From Inquilinus sp. KBS0705 (lineage in GTDB: Bacteria > Bacteroidota > Bacteroidia > Sphingobacteriales > Sphingobacteriaceae), in contig VCCI02000001.1 in assembly GCA_005938025.2 (NCBI GenBank), positions 1,860,001-1,924,000 on the forward strand: a stretch of 64,000 nucleotides of DNA. The letters are read 5' to 3'. Positions 8,201-16,524 of this stretch are shown in pieces. Position numbers and translations under genes: made by a program. Positions within the stretch are counted from its first letter, which is position 1, and the number at the start of each line of letters is the position of its first letter. The notes beneath the pieces were generated by a model. It made no database searches. It had not been told where the DNA came from and saw only the letters and a program-made list of their open reading frames with translations.

Positions 8201-10768
8201 ATGAAAAATATATTTACCCCTGTTCTTAAAAAAAGCATATTACCCCTACTTATACTGCTTACAAGCTTTACGGCATCTTTTGCACAAACAACCGTTAGAG
8301 GTGTTGTTACAGACGCTAAAACAAAAGAGACCATGCCGTTTGTAACGGTAATGTTTGCTGGTACTACACAAGGAATAAGTACCGATAACAATGGCCACTA
8401 TTCCATTAGTACTACAGGCACCGCCACCCAAATAAAGGTGACTTTTATGGGCTATAAAACTGTTGTACGCAATATTGAAGTAAACAAAGACCAAACTATT
8501 AATATTGCCCTGGTAGCCGAAAGCCAAAGTTTAAGCGAGGTAAAGATCGTATCTGGAAAAAAGAAAAAATACACCAATAAAAATAATCCGGCAGTTGAAC
8601 TAATACGCCAGGTTATTGCCCATAAAGAACAAAATCAGTTAGATAACTATAACTACGCCGAGTACAAACAGTATGAGCGTATGATATTTTCGTTAAGCAA
8701 TCTGTCAGATAAATTTAAAAATAAAAGGGCTTTTAAAAACTACCAGTTTATGTTTAAAGAGCAGGATTCGACCGCTATTGGTGGTAAAACGCTGTTGCCT
8801 TTATACATGGAAGAAAAACTTTCAGACAATTACTTCCGTAAGGACCCATATACCAAAAAACAGGTTATAGAAGCTAACAAACAAGTTAAATACGACGAGA
8901 ACTTTATAGACAATCAGGGCCTTAAAGCGTACTTTAACCGTATGTATCAGGACATCAATATCTATGATAACAACGTGTCGTTATTAAGTAACCAACTACT
9001 AAGCCCGATTGCTGATCATTCTCCTGATTTTTATAAATTTTTTATTACCGATACACTTAAAGACCAGCAGCCTAATTTAATTGAGCTGAGCTTTACACCA
9101 CGTAACACTAATGGTTTGTTATTTGAAGGGCGCATTTATATCACGATGGATGGCAATTATGCTGTGCAAAACGCCTTTTTAACGGTAAACAAAAACATCA
9201 ACCTAAACTTTGTGAGGCAGATGCAGGCTAACTTATCCTTCGAAAAAAACAACGATGGTAAGTATCACTTAAGCCAAAGCGACCTTAAAATAGAGTTTGG
9301 TATCAACAAAAATAAAGGCGGTGGTGTATTTGGCGAGCGCCTGGTAACCATAAACAATTTTGAAATAAACAAACCACGCCCTAAGCAAACCTATGAAGGC
9401 CCTACTGAGGTTTTAGCAGCAAACGCCGACGAAAAGGACGACCATTACTGGATGATGAGCCGCCCCGATACATTGGATGCCGCCGCTGCTACCGTTTATA
9501 AAAATGTAGATAGCTTGCAAAGTATGCCATCATTTAAGCGTACCATGGATATTGCTACCCTGTTAATAGCCGGTTATAAAAACTTTGGCGATTTTGAAAT
9601 GGGGCCGGCCAACACATTTTATAGCTTTAACCCAGTAGAAGGTTTCCGCGCACGTATTGGCGGTCGTACTACTACTAATCTAAGCAAGCGTTATTATTTT
9701 GAAACTTATGGCGCTTATGGTACAAAAGATGAGAAATTCAAATACTTTTTAAGCAGTACCTATTCGCTTAACAACAAATCTATTTACTCGTTCCCGCAAA
9801 ATTATATAAGGGCAAGCTTTCAGCACGATACCAAAATACCGGGCCAGGAACTGCAGTTTGTACAGGAAAGTAACTTCTTGCTATCGTTTAAACGTGGTGC
9901 AAACGATGTATGGCTATACAACGATATATTCAGGTTAGATTATGTGCACGAGTTTACCAATCACTTTTCGTATAACCTTGGTTTTAAAAAATGGAACCAA
10001 AGCCCGGCAGGATCGTTACTATTTCAGAACCTGTTACCTAATGGTACTTTAAACGATGTTAACCTGATACACACAACCGAACTATCGGCACAATTGCGTT
10101 GGGCACCACATGAAAAATTTTATCAGGGTAAACTATACCGCACACCAATAATTGATAAATACCCTATTTTTACTTTAAATTACACCCAGGGTGTTAAGGG
10201 CTTAGTTGGCGGCGATTATAACTACCAAAACGTGGTGGGTAACATCAGTAAACGTTTTTACTTATCGCAGTTAGGTTATACAGATGTGGTTACTGAAGGT
10301 GGTTACTTGTTTGGCAAAGTGCCATTCCCTTTAATGGATATACACCATGCCAACCAAACTTATGCTTTCCAATTACAGTCGTACAACTTAATGAATTTCC
10401 AGGAGTTTGTGAGCGACCATTATGCCAGCATCATGATAGACCATAACTTTAACGGCTTTTTATTCAACCGTGTGCCTTTATTAAAGAAACTGAAGTTACG
10501 CGAGATCATCGACTTTAAGAGCCTTTGGGGTGGTGTACGTAGCGAAAACAACCCCGCCAACGACCGATCGTTATTACGTTTTCCGGGTAGTTACGGTATA
10601 GGCTCGCCAACTTACGCCTTAAGCGCCAAACCATATATGGAAGGTAGTATAGGTGTAGGTAATATATTTAAAGTATTAAGAATTGACCTTGTTAAAAGGT
10701 TCACTTACTTAGAAAACCCGGGCGCACCAAGATATGGTGTACGTGCCTTTGTTAAGTTCGACTTTTAA
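8201..10768 (+). CDS. DUF5686 outer-membrane protein with carboxypeptidase-regulatory N-terminus
   Basis: 855-residue exported protein. The ATG at 8201 starts a signal peptide ending SFTASFAQ; an earlier in-frame start would overlap the preceding gene. Residues 30-115 form a CarboxypepD-reg-like beta-sandwich (TVRGVVTDAKTKETMPFVTV, MGYKTVVRNIEV) as in TonB-linked proteins. The rest matches DUF5686, including YNYAEYKQYER near residue 150, and ends in repeated amphipathic strands with C-terminal aromatic residues (RAFVKFDF), typical of an outer-membrane barrel. Function is unknown. It is cotranscribed with a MarR regulator, which suggests its level responds to a small ligand or envelope stress. 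Confidence 0.85.
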   Translation: MKNIFTPVLKKSILPLLILLTSFTASFAQTTVRGVVTDAKTKETMPFVTVMFAGTTQGISTDNNGHYSISTTGTATQIKVTFMGYKTVVRNIEVNKDQTINIALVAESQSLSEVKIVSGKKKKYTNKNNPAVELIRQVIAHKEQNQLDNYNYAEYKQYERMIFSLSNLSDKFKNKRAFKNYQFMFKEQDSTAIGGKTLLPLYMEEKLSDNYFRKDPYTKKQVIEANKQVKYDENFIDNQGLKAYFNRMYQDINIYDNNVSLLSNQLLSPIADHSPDFYKFFITDTLKDQQPNLIELSFTPRNTNGLLFEGRIYITMDGNYAVQNAFLTVNKNINLNFVRQMQANLSFEKNNDGKYHLSQSDLKIEFGINKNKGGGVFGERLVTINNFEINKPRPKQTYEGPTEVLAANADEKDDHYWMMSRPDTLDAAAATVYKNVDSLQSMPSFKRTMDIATLLIAGYKNFGDFEMGPANTFYSFNPVEGFRARIGGRTTTNLSKRYYFETYGAYGTKDEKFKYFLSSTYSLNNKSIYSFPQNYIRASFQHDTKIPGQELQFVQESNFLLSFKRGANDVWLYNDIFRLDYVHEFTNHFSYNLGFKKWNQSPAGSLLFQNLLPNGTLNDVNLIHTTELSAQLRWAPHEKFYQGKLYRTPIIDKYPIFTLNYTQGVKGLVGGDYNYQNVVGNISKRFYLSQLGYTDVVTEGGYLFGKVPFPLMDIHHANQTYAFQLQSYNLMNFQEFVSDHYASIMIDHNFNGFLFNRVPLLKKLKLREIIDFKSLWGGVRSENNPANDRSLLRFPGSYGIGSPTYALSAKPYMEGSIGVGNIFKVLRIDLVKRFTYLENPGAPRYGVRAFVKFDF

Positions 10769-10823
10769 TTGTTAATTCGTAAACCAAACCAAGTTAACCT
10801 TAAGCTGTTAGATTTATAAGATT

Positions 10824-11294
10824 ATGAGCGAAGTGAGTGTGAATATCGAAAATCATCAAAGATATGCCTGCAAAATGGTGTACCTGCTTAAACGTTTTAT
10901 TGATGACTGGAGCGGCAAAAAGCTATGTGTAGCTCATCAAACAGGTTTTAACAGTGCCCATTTGCCTTTGTTTATGAGCATAGGTACCGAGGGTATCAGC
11001 AATAATGCATTGGCTGCGAAACTTAATGTATCTAAACAAGCCACCAGTAAAATCATCAAAGAGCTTGAAGTGCTTGACATGGTTAAAAGCGAAAAAAGCA
11101 CTGATGATGCCCGTGTAGTGATGCTCCATTTAACAGACGAAGGTGAAAAATTCTATCAATATCTGCGCAGCCAGGTTGAAACCCTGGAAGAGCAATATAA
11201 AAAAGAGGTTGGAGCTAAAAACTACGAGATAGCTATAGATGTAATGTCTAAACTCATCAAATTCCACGAAGGCTACAACTGCACAGGTCAGTAA
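10824..11294 (+). CDS. MarR family transcriptional regulator
   Basis: 156-residue cytoplasmic regulator. The winged helix-turn-helix lies at about residues 55-115: GISNNALAAKLNVSKQATSK is the recognition helix region and the wing reads KSTDDARVVMLHLTDEG. Flanking helices give the usual MarR dimer. It starts 55 bases after the DUF5686 gene and ends the operon; the terminator at 11328-11359 follows. The palindrome at 7850-7870 over the operon promoter is the obvious candidate binding site, implying autoregulation. This is inference from layout. The ligand is unknown. Confidence 0.9.
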   Translation: MSEVSVNIENHQRYACKMVYLLKRFIDDWSGKKLCVAHQTGFNSAHLPLFMSIGTEGISNNALAAKLNVSKQATSKIIKELEVLDMVKSEKSTDDARVVMLHLTDEGEKFYQYLRSQVETLEEQYKKEVGAKNYEIAIDVMSKLIKFHEGYNCTGQ

Positions 11295-11327
11295 AATAAT
11301 AGCTGCCTAAAAGCAGACCATATATGT

Positions 11328-11359
11328 AAAAGCCCCTTGCTGAATAGTTTGGGGCTTTT
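11328..11359. terminator. Bidirectional terminator between marR-like gene and GH130
   Basis: AAAAGCCCC and GGGGCTTTT stems around a 14-base loop; T-runs on both strands serve the two convergent genes. Confidence 0.85.
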
Positions 11360-11362
11360 GTT

Positions 11363-12412
11363 TTATACATCTAAGGCGGCCAATATTTCTTTAATTGAAA
11401 AGGTTGCGCCGCATACATGTTCATCAGCAGCACCATAGTATATAGTAAGTGTATCGCCATCCAAAACATGGCCATTGGTAAATACTACATGCCCAAAAAA
11501 ACCGGTAACCTCGTATGGTGCCGTAGGTTCCATTATAGGGTCGGCAGTACGGGCTAATACGATGGAGGGGTCATCCAGATCAAGCAAAACAGCGCCAAGG
11601 CAATATCTGTGTTCTTTGGTCGCACCGTGATATATCTCCAGCCAACCCTTTTCGGTTTTAATTGGTGCAGCCCCGCCGCCTACCCGTCCGCTATCCCACA
11701 TTCCTTCACGGGTTTTAACTATACATTTGTGGTTTCCCCAATGAATGCCATCCGGCGATTGTGACAGCCAGATATAATTGCCGCCAATATCAACGCTGCT
11801 TGGGCGATGCAGGGCATAATACAAGCCGTTTATTTTTTCTTCAAATATGGCTACATCCTTATTATGCGGTGGTAATATTATACCATGCGATTGAAAAACC
11901 TTCCAATCAACAGTAGTGCGCATGCCTACTCCTACACCACTACCAGATACGGCGGTAAAAGTAAGGTAATATGTTCCCTCTAAAAAAGTAACCCGGCAAT
12001 CCTCGATACCAAAGGTTTGTAAAGGGCCGTTACCAAAAAGCTTCGGGTATCCATCAGGCTCATAAAAATGTATACCATCATCGCTGCAAAGTAATCGTAA
12101 ATGCGATAAGGTGGTTAAATAGTCTATCCCTTTGTATCGCACCACCCTTGCGTCGGTAGCTATAAGGTCGGCATCATCCAGGGCTATTTCCATAATTTGT
12201 GTTTCGCCGGTAGCTGTCAGTATCGGGAACGATACATGTACCTCGCTTTGTTCCGGTCTTTCGGCAACTCGTACCAATAACCATATTTTGCCGTCGAACT
12301 TAAACACGCCGGGGTTTAACAGGCAGGCAATATGCAGCCCCTCGCTTGTTGGTTTAAGATGTTTAGGTGATAGTAACGGATTTTGCGGAAAACGCTTTGC
12401 TATATCTGTCAT
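11363..12412 (-). CDS. Glycoside hydrolase family 130 protein (beta-mannoside phosphorylase/hydrolase type)
   Basis: 349-residue protein without a signal peptide, so probably cytoplasmic. The five-bladed propeller signature of GH130 is visible: NPGVFKFDGKIWLLVRVAER at about residues 33-52, FGIEDCRVTFLEGTYYLTF at about 130-150, and the late GGAAPIKTEKGWLEIYHGA and YYGAADEHVCGA segments. Family members phosphorolyse or hydrolyse beta-mannosides such as mannobiose or Man-GlcNAc. Which subgroup this is cannot be read safely here. It is divergent from the ArsR/SRPBCC pair and shares the intergenic region with them. Confidence 0.85.
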   Translation of the reverse strand: MTDIAKRFPQNPLLSPKHLKPTSEGLHIACLLNPGVFKFDGKIWLLVRVAERPEQSEVHVSFPILTATGETQIMEIALDDADLIATDARVVRYKGIDYLTTLSHLRLLCSDDGIHFYEPDGYPKLFGNGPLQTFGIEDCRVTFLEGTYYLTFTAVSGSGVGVGMRTTVDWKVFQSHGIILPPHNKDVAIFEEKINGLYYALHRPSSVDIGGNYIWLSQSPDGIHWGNHKCIVKTREGMWDSGRVGGGAAPIKTEKGWLEIYHGATKEHRYCLGAVLLDLDDPSIVLARTADPIMEPTAPYEVTGFFGHVVFTNGHVLDGDTLTIYYGAADEHVCGATFSIKEILAALDV

Positions 12413-12468
12413 TCATAAATAACAGCTGTGTGCTGTAATGGTTTAAATAGAATTTTAACATTTAGTTG

Positions 12469-12514
12469 CGTAACCAAAAGGTTTCACATACATTTACGTA
12501 ACCAAAAGGTTTCA
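12469..12514 (+). promoter_or_regulatory. Two 18-bp direct repeats upstream of the ArsR gene (likely operators)
   Basis: CGTAACCAAAAGGTTTCA occurs exactly at 12469-12486 and 12497-12514, a 28-base period. Each copy holds the inverted core AACC-AAAA-GGTT. The second copy lies only 8 bases before the ArsR ATG, and a TACATTTA (-7-like) lies between the copies at 12488-12495. The position suits autorepression. Confidence 0.7.
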
Positions 12515-12521
12515 GATAGAT

Positions 12522-12842
12522 ATGATCCGAAGAGATGTATTCCAGGCAATTGCCGACCCTACCCGCCGCGAGATAATAAATCTGCTGGCCAAAAAGCAGC
12601 TTAACCTAAACGCGGTTGCCGATAACTTTGACATTAGCCGCCCTGCTGTAAGCAAACACATTAAAATTCTGGCCCAGTGCGGCCTCATTACTATAAAACA
12701 GGAGGGGCGTGATAGGTTATGCAAGGCTAACCTACGAAAATTGGAACAAGTATCGGCTTGGGCAGACCAATATCGCGCCTTTTGGAACGATAAGCTGGAT
12801 GCCTTAGAAAACTTTATAGAAAACGAAAAAATTAAAACATAA
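12522..12842 (+). CDS. ArsR family transcriptional regulator (SRPBCC-linked type)
   Basis: 106-residue winged-helix repressor. It begins MIRRDVFQAIADPTRREIINLL, the standard start of the ArsR subgroup paired with AHSA1/SRPBCC proteins. The recognition helix is at about residues 33-52 (AVADNFDISRPAVSKHIKIL) and the wing at about 55-68. It lacks the CxC metal site of arsenic or cadmium sensors. The adjacent SRPBCC gene starts 5 bases after its stop, so the two are cotranscribed. The direct repeats at 12469-12514 are the likely operators. Confidence 0.92.
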   Translation: MIRRDVFQAIADPTRREIINLLAKKQLNLNAVADNFDISRPAVSKHIKILAQCGLITIKQEGRDRLCKANLRKLEQVSAWADQYRAFWNDKLDALENFIENEKIKT

Positions 12843-12847
12843 ATTAT

Positions 12848-13276
12848 ATGGAAAACAAACCACTGATTGTAGAGCGTACGCTAAACGCATCAGCCGACCG
12901 CATATGGCAGGCGCTTACCGACAATTCGCAAATGAAGCAATGGTACTTTCAGTTAGAGCATTTTGAGGCCTGTGTGGGCTTTGAATTCAGTTTTAACGGC
13001 CAGGGTGCTAAGGGTGAGCAGTATGTGCATAACTGCCGTGTAACAGCTGTAGAGCCTGAAAAGAAACTTAGCTACACCTGGAAGTATGAAAGCTATCCCG
13101 GTGAATCGGAAGTTTCTTTCGAGCTGTTTCCTCAAGGCGATGAAACCCTGGTGAGGATAACCCACACCGGATTGGAGACCTTCCCGCAAGACAGCCCGGA
13201 CTTTGGACCTGCAAGCTTCAACAAAGGCTGGAACCACATATTGGGTATCAGTTTAAAAGATTTTGTGGAGAAATAG
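12848..13276 (+). CDS. SRPBCC (AHSA1-like) domain protein
   Basis: 142-residue START/Bet v1-like protein with a single ligand-binding domain: LIVERTLNASADRIWQALTDNSQMKQWYF at the N-terminus and TGLETFPQDSPDF plus FNKGWNHILG near the C-terminus are family blocks. Such proteins bind hydrophobic ligands or modulate partners. The role is unknown, but cotranscription with an ArsR regulator is widespread. A terminator follows at 13327-13363. Confidence 0.9.
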   Translation: MENKPLIVERTLNASADRIWQALTDNSQMKQWYFQLEHFEACVGFEFSFNGQGAKGEQYVHNCRVTAVEPEKKLSYTWKYESYPGESEVSFELFPQGDETLVRITHTGLETFPQDSPDFGPASFNKGWNHILGISLKDFVEK

Positions 13277-13326
13277 TACTTGCTACCAAGTTGTGGCAAG
13301 TATTTGACTTAGACATTTATTACTGC

Positions 13327-13363
13327 AAAGCCCGTATCAGCAAATTACTGATACGGCCTTTTT
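13327..13363. terminator. Terminator between SRPBCC gene and repeat protein
   Basis: CCGTATCAG / CTGATACGG perfect 9-bp stem, loop 7, followed by CCTTTTT; two convergent genes flank it. Confidence 0.8.
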
Positions 13364-13385
13364 AATGATATATCTATGCCACAAA

Positions 13386-13928
13386 TTACATACCTGGCCT
13401 GCCTGTTGCAGGGGATGAAGACGGCGAAGTACTCGGTGAGGTACTTGGGCTGACAGGTGTTGTACTTGGTGAAGTACTTGGGCTACCGGGTGTTGTAGTA
13501 GGTGAAGTTGGGCTGGTAGGCGATGTTGGGCTACTTGGTGAAGTAGGCGATGTTGGGCTGCTTGGTGATGCGGGTATAGTAGGGCTTGGTGTTGTAGGTG
13601 TGGTTGGGCTTGCAGGCGATGTAGGTGTGGTTGGGCTTGTAGGCGATGTAGGTGTTGGTGTTGAAGGGTTTGTTGGTGTTGTTGGATAATTAGGTATAGG
13701 CGTTGGAGTAGTAGGGTTACTCGGGTTGTTCGGATTAGTTGGGCTGGTCGGCTTTGTTGTAGACGGACTGTTTTGCCTTGGTGTGGTTGTTTTGCCTTTT
13801 TTTGGAACGGTATCAAGCGCGGCAACAGTGTTATTATGCGTAGTAATTTTGTGTGCACTACTTTTTGCTATGGCACAATTAATGGCTAATGCAGCTGCTG
13901 CAACCATTGCTAATTTTACAGTTTTCAT
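13386..13928 (-). CDS. Secreted Pro/Thr/Ser-repeat protein, unknown function
   Basis: 180-residue protein with a signal-like N-terminus (MKTVKLAMVAAAALAINCAIA). From about residue 50 onward it is almost only Pro, Thr, Ser and Asn in degenerate triplet repeats (PTSPT, PSTSPS, TNPNNP). The tail ATGRPGM is short. This resembles an extended, probably O-glycosylated linker, but with no folded domain attached. The repeat DNA also leaves a second minus-strand frame open (13337-13858), which lacks a signal and is Gln/His/Leu-rich; I treat that as a shadow. The gene is likely prone to length change by slippage. Confidence 0.65.
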   Translation of the reverse strand: MKTVKLAMVAAAALAINCAIAKSSAHKITTHNNTVAALDTVPKKGKTTTPRQNSPSTTKPTSPTNPNNPSNPTTPTPIPNYPTTPTNPSTPTPTSPTSPTTPTSPASPTTPTTPSPTIPASPSSPTSPTSPSSPTSPTSPTSPTTTPGSPSTSPSTTPVSPSTSPSTSPSSSPATGRPGM

Positions 13929-14073
13929 ATTTATATTATTTAATGGTTTATAATATTAACTATAGAATAAACTATTTTACTACAACAATGGTTTCAATTA
14001 TTTTCAACTATTCTAATTTGTTATCTTGTGCGAATTATTAGATCCAAAAAATACGCCATCTTTGGTGTACGAT

Positions 14074-16437
14074 ATGAAGAAACTGCTACTGCTATTATTA
14101 TTTATATACCCCACCTTTGCTTGGGGGCAGTCAGGCATAATACGTGGCACAATCACAACTGCTTTAACTAATAAACCACTGGCCGGGGTAAACGTTACAG
14201 TTACAGGTACTAATAAAGGTGCTACTACCGACTCACTGGGAAATTACCAGCTGAATAGTTTAAATCCTGGTTATTATACCCTTCAATTCTCACTTGTAGG
14301 CTACCGCACCAAAACTATCTTTGATGTGCAATTAACCAATGCCAAAGTTGCTATTGCCGATGTTAACCTTGAGGAAGACGCGCTTAACTTAAACGAGGTT
14401 AAAGTATCGGCTCCAAGATTTAACAAACCGCTGGAAAGCCCGGTATCGTTACGAACCATTGGCGCAACCGAAATAAAGCGCAATCCCGGTGGAAACCGCG
14501 ATATCAGTAAAGTAATACAATCACTACCTGGTGTGTCATCGCCGGTGAGCTTCCGCAACGATATTATCATTAGGGGCGGCGCACCAAACGAAAACCGTTT
14601 TTATATAGACGGTGTGGAGATACCCAACATTAACCACTTTGCTACACAAGGCTCATCAGGCGGGCCGGTAGGTTTAATAAACGTCGACTTCATCAACGAG
14701 GTTGATTTTTACTCAGGCGCGTTCCCCGCCAACCGTGGTAATGCATTAAGCTCGGTATTTGAATTCAAGCAAAAGGACGGCCCTACCGACAGGCTCAATG
14801 CTACAGTAACATTAGGCTCAAGCGACCTGGCGGCTTCATTGGCCGGCCCAATAGGCAAAAAAACTACGTTTATATCTTCATACAGATACTCCTACCTGCA
14901 AAGCTTATTTAAGTTACTGGGCCTGCCGTTTTTGCCTGCGTATCAAGATTTTCAGTTTAAAGTTAAAACCAAGTTCAATCAAAAGAATGAGCTAACTATA
15001 TTAGGCTTGGGCGCTGTAGACCGATTTAAGTTAAACCTTGGTGCTGAACAAACCGAATTGAACCAATATATTTTGGCTAATATCCCCGTTAACTCGCAAG
15101 ACGATTATACTATTGGCGCAACATATAAAAACTTCCGTTCAAAAGGGTATTCGTTATTGGTGTTAAGCCGTGACTACCTGAATAATAAAGCCAAAAAATT
15201 CCAGGACAATAACGAAGCCGGCACCAAAACCCTTGATTATACTTCGCAGGAAATAGAAAACAAGTTGAGATTTGAAAACATAAGCCGCGAAAACAATTAC
15301 CGTGTTAGTTTTGGGGCAGGTGTCGAAACTGCAAAATACACCACCAATACCTTCAACTTATTACCATTTGGTAGTAACATTTATACATCAAACCTTAATT
15401 TTATTAAGTATAGTGCTTTTGGGCAATTAAGCCGGGCTTATTTCCAGGATAAATTAAATTTATCGGCGGGTATACGCGCTGATGCCAATAATTATTCGGC
15501 AAAAATGAATGACCTGAGTAAAACGCTTTCGCCCCGGTTCTCGGCATCCTATAATTTTACCGAAAAGTTTAGCCTGAACTTTAACACCGGCATCTACTAC
15601 CAGTTACCGGCCTATACCGTTTTAGGCTACCGCGATAGCACCGGCCGCCTTGCAAACCGCGACGTTAATTACATCAGCAATAAGCAACTGGTTTTGGGCT
15701 TAGAATACAATACGCTAAAAAATACCCGCTTTACTGTTGAAGGATTTTATAAATGGTACAAAAACTACCCATTGGTAAAAGTTTTAGGTGACAGCATCCC
15801 TTTAGCCAATTTAGGGGCTGATTTTGGCGTAGTGGGAAATCAGAAGGTGACCGGGTTTACAAAAGGCCGCAGCTATGGGGTTGAGTTTTTTGCACAGCAA
15901 CGGCTTAATAAAGGCTTTTATGGCATATTTGCGCTAACGCTATTCCGTAGCGAGTTCCAGGACAAGAATGGGGCTTACGTACAATCTTCATGGAACAACC
16001 GCTATATTTTAAGTATGACAGGCGGTAAGGTATTTAAACGCAACTGGGAACTGGGTGCAAAGCTTAGGTACACCGGTGGCAGCCCATATACGCCTTATAA
16101 CATTGTATCATCTACCATAAAAAGCAATTATGCTATATTCCCGCAAGGGATACCGGATTGGGGGCAGCTAAATACCGAACGGCTAAAAGACTTTTATCAG
16201 ATTGATGTGCGGGTTGATAAAAAGTACCCGTTCCGCAAGTTTACGCTTAACGTTTACCTCGATATTCAAAACCTTACTTATAACCAATACCAGCTACAAG
16301 CCTACCTTGTGCCCGATAGGGATGCAAGCGGCAATATACAGGATGCCCCTGGCGACCCAACGAGGTTTAAATCGAAACTATTGGATAATAAAAGCGGCAA
16401 CGTATTGCCTACAATTGGGGTGATATTTGAGTTTTAA
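14074..16437 (+). CDS. TonB-dependent receptor with carboxypeptidase-regulatory domain
   Basis: 787-residue outer-membrane receptor. The ATG at 14074 starts the signal peptide (MKKLLLLLLFIYPTFAWGQ); an upstream in-frame start adds a non-signal leader. A CarboxypepD-reg-like domain (residues about 22-105, GIIRGTITTALTNKPLAGVNV) is followed by the plug (about 125-230, with RGGAPNENRFYIDGVEIPNINHF) and a 22-strand-type barrel ending in VIFEF with a C-terminal aromatic residue. No SusD partner is next to it, so it is not a standard Sus-type glycan system. The substrate is unknown. Strong terminator at 16446-16485. Confidence 0.93.
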   Translation: MKKLLLLLLFIYPTFAWGQSGIIRGTITTALTNKPLAGVNVTVTGTNKGATTDSLGNYQLNSLNPGYYTLQFSLVGYRTKTIFDVQLTNAKVAIADVNLEEDALNLNEVKVSAPRFNKPLESPVSLRTIGATEIKRNPGGNRDISKVIQSLPGVSSPVSFRNDIIIRGGAPNENRFYIDGVEIPNINHFATQGSSGGPVGLINVDFINEVDFYSGAFPANRGNALSSVFEFKQKDGPTDRLNATVTLGSSDLAASLAGPIGKKTTFISSYRYSYLQSLFKLLGLPFLPAYQDFQFKVKTKFNQKNELTILGLGAVDRFKLNLGAEQTELNQYILANIPVNSQDDYTIGATYKNFRSKGYSLLVLSRDYLNNKAKKFQDNNEAGTKTLDYTSQEIENKLRFENISRENNYRVSFGAGVETAKYTTNTFNLLPFGSNIYTSNLNFIKYSAFGQLSRAYFQDKLNLSAGIRADANNYSAKMNDLSKTLSPRFSASYNFTEKFSLNFNTGIYYQLPAYTVLGYRDSTGRLANRDVNYISNKQLVLGLEYNTLKNTRFTVEGFYKWYKNYPLVKVLGDSIPLANLGADFGVVGNQKVTGFTKGRSYGVEFFAQQRLNKGFYGIFALTLFRSEFQDKNGAYVQSSWNNRYILSMTGGKVFKRNWELGAKLRYTGGSPYTPYNIVSSTIKSNYAIFPQGIPDWGQLNTERLKDFYQIDVRVDKKYPFRKFTLNVYLDIQNLTYNQYQLQAYLVPDRDASGNIQDAPGDPTRFKSKLLDNKSGNVLPTIGVIFEF

Positions 16438-16445
16438 CACCTTTA

Positions 16446-16485
16446 TCATAACAAAACCCGGCGTTTGGGCCGGGCTTTGTTATGA
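16446..16485. terminator. Strong bidirectional terminator
   Basis: Long stem TCATAACAAA-CCCGGC pairing with GCCGGG-TTTGTTATGA (one bulge region) between the convergent TonB receptor and GH31 genes. Confidence 0.88.
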
Positions 16486-16524
16486 TGAAAAAATAATTTG
16501 TGATAAGGCTTCATATCTCCGGTA

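Noticed and set aside
13337..13858. Overlapping 173-residue minus-strand frame, Gln/His/Leu-rich
   Set aside because: Open only because of the repeat DNA; no signal peptide or family, and the frame at 13386-13928 has a clear signal peptide.
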